Positions 60,386 to 64,000 of a stretch of DNA of 64,000 nucleotides are shown piece by piece. The number at the start of each line of letters is the position of its first letter. Positions within the stretch are counted from its first letter, which is position 1. This DNA comes from Megamerina dolium (taxonomy: Eukaryota; Arthropoda; Insecta; Diptera; Megamerinidae), in the NCBI GenBank assembly GCA_963854835.1, contig OY978527.1, positions 23,705,057 through 23,769,056 on the forward strand. The letters run 5' to 3'. The translations under genes and the position numbers were made by a program. The notes below the pieces were generated by a model that was not told the DNA's origin, did no database searches, and saw nothing but the letters and a program-made list of their open reading frames with translations.

Positions 60386-61055
60386 TATTAAATTAAAAGA
60401 TCTAAATGTAGCCGATACCGCAACCAACTTCAAGCATAAATCTAGAAACCAGTTTGATATAAAATAAACAACGGTAGATGAAATTATGAGAATATGAATT
60501 TTAATTGTCTGCTCTGCTGCAGCTGTGAAAAGGGAATGAATGTGAATAAAAGATACAATATGTATGTCTACGCCAGACTGAAGGCGTAGCACTGCCATGG
60601 TGATTTTGGGGTGAATTGGGGGAATGAGTTCAGATGGTCATCTGGTATCACCATTTCTGTCAGCTCTTCCCATTCTTATCGCTCTCTCTCTCTCAATTTC
60701 TTTTTTTATTTCGGTTTTCTTGTTTTTGGCTATGCCAATTGATTTTCTTCATATTCAGATCACTTATAGACTGATCCCAAAAAATAAAGTTGTACAGTGC
60801 GCGATATTTTCAAATTAAACTTAAATTAATAACTTAAATTATAGAATAATTTTAACATTACTTTTTATTTAATAAACATTATATTGTCTACCAATACAAG
60901 TAGTGTATGTGCTATTTTTTTTTTTTATTTAACTGGAATATATATTGTGCGAAAAGAAACAAGGAACACCTCGTCAGCCACAACCACAACAACTTTATCC
61001 AACCAGGCAAACAACAAACTACTAAACAGGGTATGACGTTAAGTCCACATTCAAC
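60386..61055 (-). other. Probable copia LTR and flank, no gene
   Basis: No coding sequence. On the minus strand TGTTGAATGTGGACTTAACG starts at 61056, immediately after a purine-rich tract and the copia pol stop, so part of this region is a 3' LTR. Its other end was not located. A perfect hairpin CTACGCC...GGCGTAG lies at 60571-60591. Confidence 0.5.
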
Positions 61056-61063
61056 ACTCCTCC

Positions 61064-61300
61064 TCGTCACACCAAATTGCATTTCTTTCGCAAATAACTG
61101 TGTTTGATTGCAGATAATGGTTTTGTAAATAAATCTGCGACCATATCTTCTGTGGGGCAGTATTCACATTTGATGATTTTTTTCTCATAAGATCACAAAT
61201 AATTTTGTATAGTGTGTTGATGAGCTTCGTTTTGTAAGAAAATTTGTGATCAATCACCTCGAATATTATCATTGGCAAGTCAATTCGTTCATGCATTTCC
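61064..61300 (-). pseudogene. copia-type RNase H C-terminal fragment
   Basis: On the minus strand KCEYCPTEDMVADLFTKPL, then KHSYLRKKCNLV and a stop, the typical end of Ty1/copia pol (YxPTExMxADxFTKPL). A stop and frame break upstream (near 61195) show decay. The rest of the element is absent, cut by the THAP transposon end at 61299. Confidence 0.82.
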
Positions 61301-61721
61301 AAGAATGATAGAAATACAAATTGCGCCCTGCAATGTCATAAACGAAACAGTACGAATAAATAAATAATAAAAAATAAATATGTGGCACTTAAAGCCCCAA
61401 AGGGCTCATTGGTCGAGCTTCTCTTCCATTACTGTTGTGCGTCTTAAATTTTGGACAATATTGGAAGGGACTTACTTATTTTAGCCGGTTCCGAACGGCA
61501 GAACACTTGTGACATCACTTTTTCTGAGCTTTGTCACAGAGTTATTTTAGAAGCTTTTTCATGGCAAGTTGTTACTGTCGGAAGAATTGCCAATTGCTTG
61601 CCGACAGGTGGGTACAGTTCGAAAGAAAAATCAGAAGGCGAACACACTAACCACTGAGCTACGGCACCCACAATAGTACGAATAGTAGGCAAATAAGAAG
61701 TGTCAAAATCCCATACAAAAG
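61299..61721 (+). mobile_element. THAP transposon terminal fragment, interrupted by SINE S4
   Basis: CCAAGAATGATAGAAATACA followed by ATTGCGCCCTG (61299-61330) equals the termini of the 4.1-8.0 kb element. Collinearity continues with CGAAACAGTACGAATA, then after the SINE TAGGCAAATAAGAAG and ACAAAAGG, matching the complement of 5591-5645. No coding part remains. Confidence 0.8.
61359..61674 (-). mobile_element. tRNA-derived SINE copy S4 with target duplication
   Basis: On the minus strand: GGGTGCCG, A box TAGCTCAGTGG, then a deletion from the anticodon region into the body that removes the B box. The body includes the CTGTCGG/CCGACAG dyad and TCTGTGACAAAGCTCAGAAA, with an AT-rich TTATTATTTATT tail. 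AGTACGAATA flanks both sides (61349-61358 and 61675-61684), a 10-bp target duplication typical of LINE-mobilised SINEs. Confidence 0.85.
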
Positions 61722-64000
61722 GCCGAAAATAACATGTTTCGCCAGCCATCTCTGTTCTTCAATAGCTGGCGCCAGGTTCTCCAGTACTTAGTCTTTGCAC
61801 CGGAGGTTAGATTTTCCTCTTCTGCGTCGTCCTCCAGCGGGTTCCGAATATAGCACCTTCTTAGTTGGAGCGTGTTCTTTCATTCGCTCGACATGACCTA
61901 GCCAGCGCAGCCGCTGGATTTTGATGCGCTTTACTATGTCAATATCGGCATACAGCTCGTACAGCTCATGGTTGTACCTTATTCGGTACTCGCCACCAAC
62001 GCAAATAGGTCCAAAGATCTTGCGCAGGACTTTTCTCTCGAAAACTCCAAGCATTCGCTAATCCGACTTGGAAATTATCCAGGCTTCAGCGCCATATGTT
62101 AGGACAGACATGATGAGAGACTTGTAGAGTGTAGTTTTAGTTCTTCGAGAGAGAAGAACTCTTGTTTGCAAGAGTGATCCTTCGCAATATCTCCAGGCTG
62201 ACGTCATTACCGCTGTTAATGCTGATTCCAAGATAGACAAAGTCCCTTACTACTTCAAAAGCGTAGTTGTCAACAGTGACGTGCTGTCCAAGACGCCGGG
62301 ACTCTTTGTTTGTTGACACTAGATACTTCGTCTTGCCCTCGTTCACCGTAAGACCAATCAGACGCGACTCTCTTTCTACTCTCTCTGCACTGACTGCTCG
62401 CGTGTTCATGCCGATTATGTCAATATCGTCGGCATACGCTAACAACATGACACTTTTGTTGAAGATAGTGCCATTATGTCGTAAATCAGCAGCTCGTATT
62501 ATTTTCTTCATAATAAGATTGAAGAAGTCGCACGATAACGAATCACCTTGTCTGAAATCCCGTTCGGTACTAAACGGTGCGGAGAGGTCCTTCCCAATTT
62601 TAACTGCACAACGGGAGTTATGCAGTATCATTCTACAAAGGTGGATGAGCTTTGCAGGAATACCGAACTCAGACATTGTTGTGTAGAGGTAATCCCTTAC
62701 CGGACTGTCGAAAGCGGCTTTATAATCCGCAAATATTTAGGTGGTGTGTGTCGATCTGTTTTTCTTGGGTCTTCTCCAGGATTTGGCGCAGTGTGAAAAT
62801 CTGGTCGATGGTGGATTTACCAGGTCTGAAGATACACTGATAAGGTCCACTCAGGTTGCTGAGCTTAGGCTTCAACCTTTCACACAGTGCACTCGATAGA
62901 ACTTTGTAGCGATGCTCAGGAGACTAATTCCACGGTAGTTGGAGCAAATTGTGGGGTCTCCTTTTTTATGTACAGGACAGGGAACACTAAGCCTCCAATC
63001 ATCAGGCATGCTTTCAGATCAGCTCATCGCCTCCGGCCTTAAACAACTCGCCAGTCAGGCAATCAGCACCAGCAGCTTTGTTGTTCTTCAGCCTTAAAAT
63101 GGCCGTTTTAACCTCGTCATAGTCGGGTGGTGGAACATCAACACCATCATCTGTAATCGGGGTTATCGGGCACTCCTCTCCATTGGCGGAATTGTTCGTA
63201 GCATCGCCATTCAGTAACGCGGAGAAGTTTTTCCTCCATAGGATCAGTACACTCTGGACATCTGTAACCAGACTCCCATTTCCATCACGACAAGAAGAGG
63301 CTCCGGGATAAACCGCCACTCAGGCGCTTGATCTGCTCGAAGAATTTTCGGGTCTCATTCTTGACGGTACACATCTCTATCTCCTCACACTCGCGTTTTT
63401 CCAGATCCCTCTTCTTGCGCCTGAAAATACGTCTCTCTGCACTCCTTTTCTCTCTGTACCGCTCCTTAACAGCTCGAGTTGCGCCTGCACGCAGGGTTTT
63501 TCTGTAGGCGGCGTCTTTCTCTGCGGTAGCGTCGCGACACTCCACTCATTCCTCAGAGGCCGATAGTAACCAATTATCTCCTCGGCAGTAGTAGTCATGG
63601 AGTGGGATATATGTGTCCACCGTGCGCATGCATCTTCAAGTGGGGGAGTGTTCTGCATAAGCAGATCCGATAATCGAGTGGCAAATGCATCAGCTGTCTC
63701 TGGTGATCGCAGCTTACTAACGTCGAGCTTTCTCTGTGTGGGACTTCTCTTGTTATTTGCGACACATAAACGTGTGCGCACCTTAGCTGCAACAAGGTAG
63801 TGATCCGAGTCGATGTTGGCACCACGGATCGATTTCACACCCATCACACTGGAAGCATGCCTTCCGTCAATCACCACATGATCAATTTGGTTTCTTGTAC
63901 GTTGATCTGGAGACAGCCATGTCGCTTTGTGGATGTCAAGATGCTGGAATCTGGTACCAATAATTACCATGTTTCGTGCTGCGGCGAAGTCGATCAGCCT
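61722..64000 (-). mobile_element. RTE-like LINE copy R4 (runs off the window)
   Basis: The longest RTE copy here, read on the minus strand from beyond 64000 to 61722. It lacks the last ~50 bases and the tail seen in R1. Endonuclease, linker, reverse transcriptase and C-terminus are all represented. Confidence 0.88.
61788..63970 (-). pseudogene. RTE R4 endonuclease-reverse transcriptase pseudogene
   Basis: Endonuclease end: KATWLSPDQRTRNQIDHVVI and [14 protein letters not shown] (63700-63970), with the catalytic Asp-His pair. Basic linker 63285-63545. Reverse transcriptase: LKNNKAAGADCLTGELFK (63014-63319), GIPAKLIHLCRMILHNSRCA, FRQGDSLSCDFFNLIMKKII and LLAYADDIDIIG (YADD near 62427-62441), in 62137-62676. 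Thumb and C-terminus: 61788-62240. Frame changes at about 63540, 63290, 62720-63010 and 62150 disable it. The YADD box is intact. Confidence 0.88.

Noticed and set aside
60571..60591. Third BEL LTR start (TGTCTACGCCAGA at 60568)
   Set aside because: Similarity is limited to about 13 bases that belong to a local hairpin; the following sequence does not match the LTR.

Overview
This 64-kb window looks like a repeat-dense, probably heterochromatic or intergenic stretch of an insect genome. I see no host protein-coding gene, rRNA or ordinary tRNA gene in it. Almost every reading frame belongs to a transposable element, most of them broken, truncated or nested in one another. A fly is the likeliest host, possibly a tephritid fruit fly. 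That rests on the element mix (Jockey, RTE and LOA-like LINEs, BEL/Pao and gypsy LTR elements, a rosa-type mariner, TATCGATA motifs) and is inference.

Layout. 0-4 kb: Tc1-type transposase pseudogene, TA microsatellites, a head-to-head pair of tRNA-derived SINEs, a Polinton-type DNA polymerase fragment, and a small inverted-repeat element. 4-8 kb: a THAP-domain DNA transposon whose right terminal repeat holds a Jockey-like LINE with a 13-bp target duplication. 8-12.6 kb: a minus-strand gypsy copy (C) whose LTR is split by an unclassified 1.18-kb element (X1) with a 5-bp target duplication. 13.4-15.4 kb: a HARBI1-type pseudogene and a SINE split by an RTE LINE. 16.4-21.5 kb: a BEL/Pao gag-pol reading frame with one in-frame stop. 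22.8-26.7 kb: gypsy copy A, LTR to LTR, with one uninterrupted 985-codon ORF joining gag directly to integrase. 26.9-34.7 kb: MITE, decayed Jockey, BEL fragments, LOA-like LINE tail, RTE copy. 35.0-40.4 kb: gypsy copy B, which keeps protease, reverse transcriptase and RNase H but is disabled. 40.6-44.4 kb: a 3.75-kb inverted duplication. 44-51 kb: RTE, two BEL fragments and an inverted pair of gypsy gag pieces. 51-60.4 kb: a second gypsy lineage split by a BEL element. 60-64 kb: copia fragment, THAP transposon end carrying a SINE, and an RTE copy running off the window.

The most interesting signal is the relation among gypsy copies A, B and C. A and C share one internal deletion that removes protease, reverse transcriptase and most of RNase H. 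They are otherwise diverged, so the gag-integrase form appears to be an old, propagating lineage. A is still open, has near-identical LTRs, and looks like a mosaic of the deleted lineage (zinc knuckles and junction) and a B-like partner (LTRs and integrase). Other notable items are a tRNA-derived SINE family, the inverted duplication, and the X1/X2 repeat with a conserved splice-like structure and terminal hairpin. All family assignments come from reading motifs; no database search was run.
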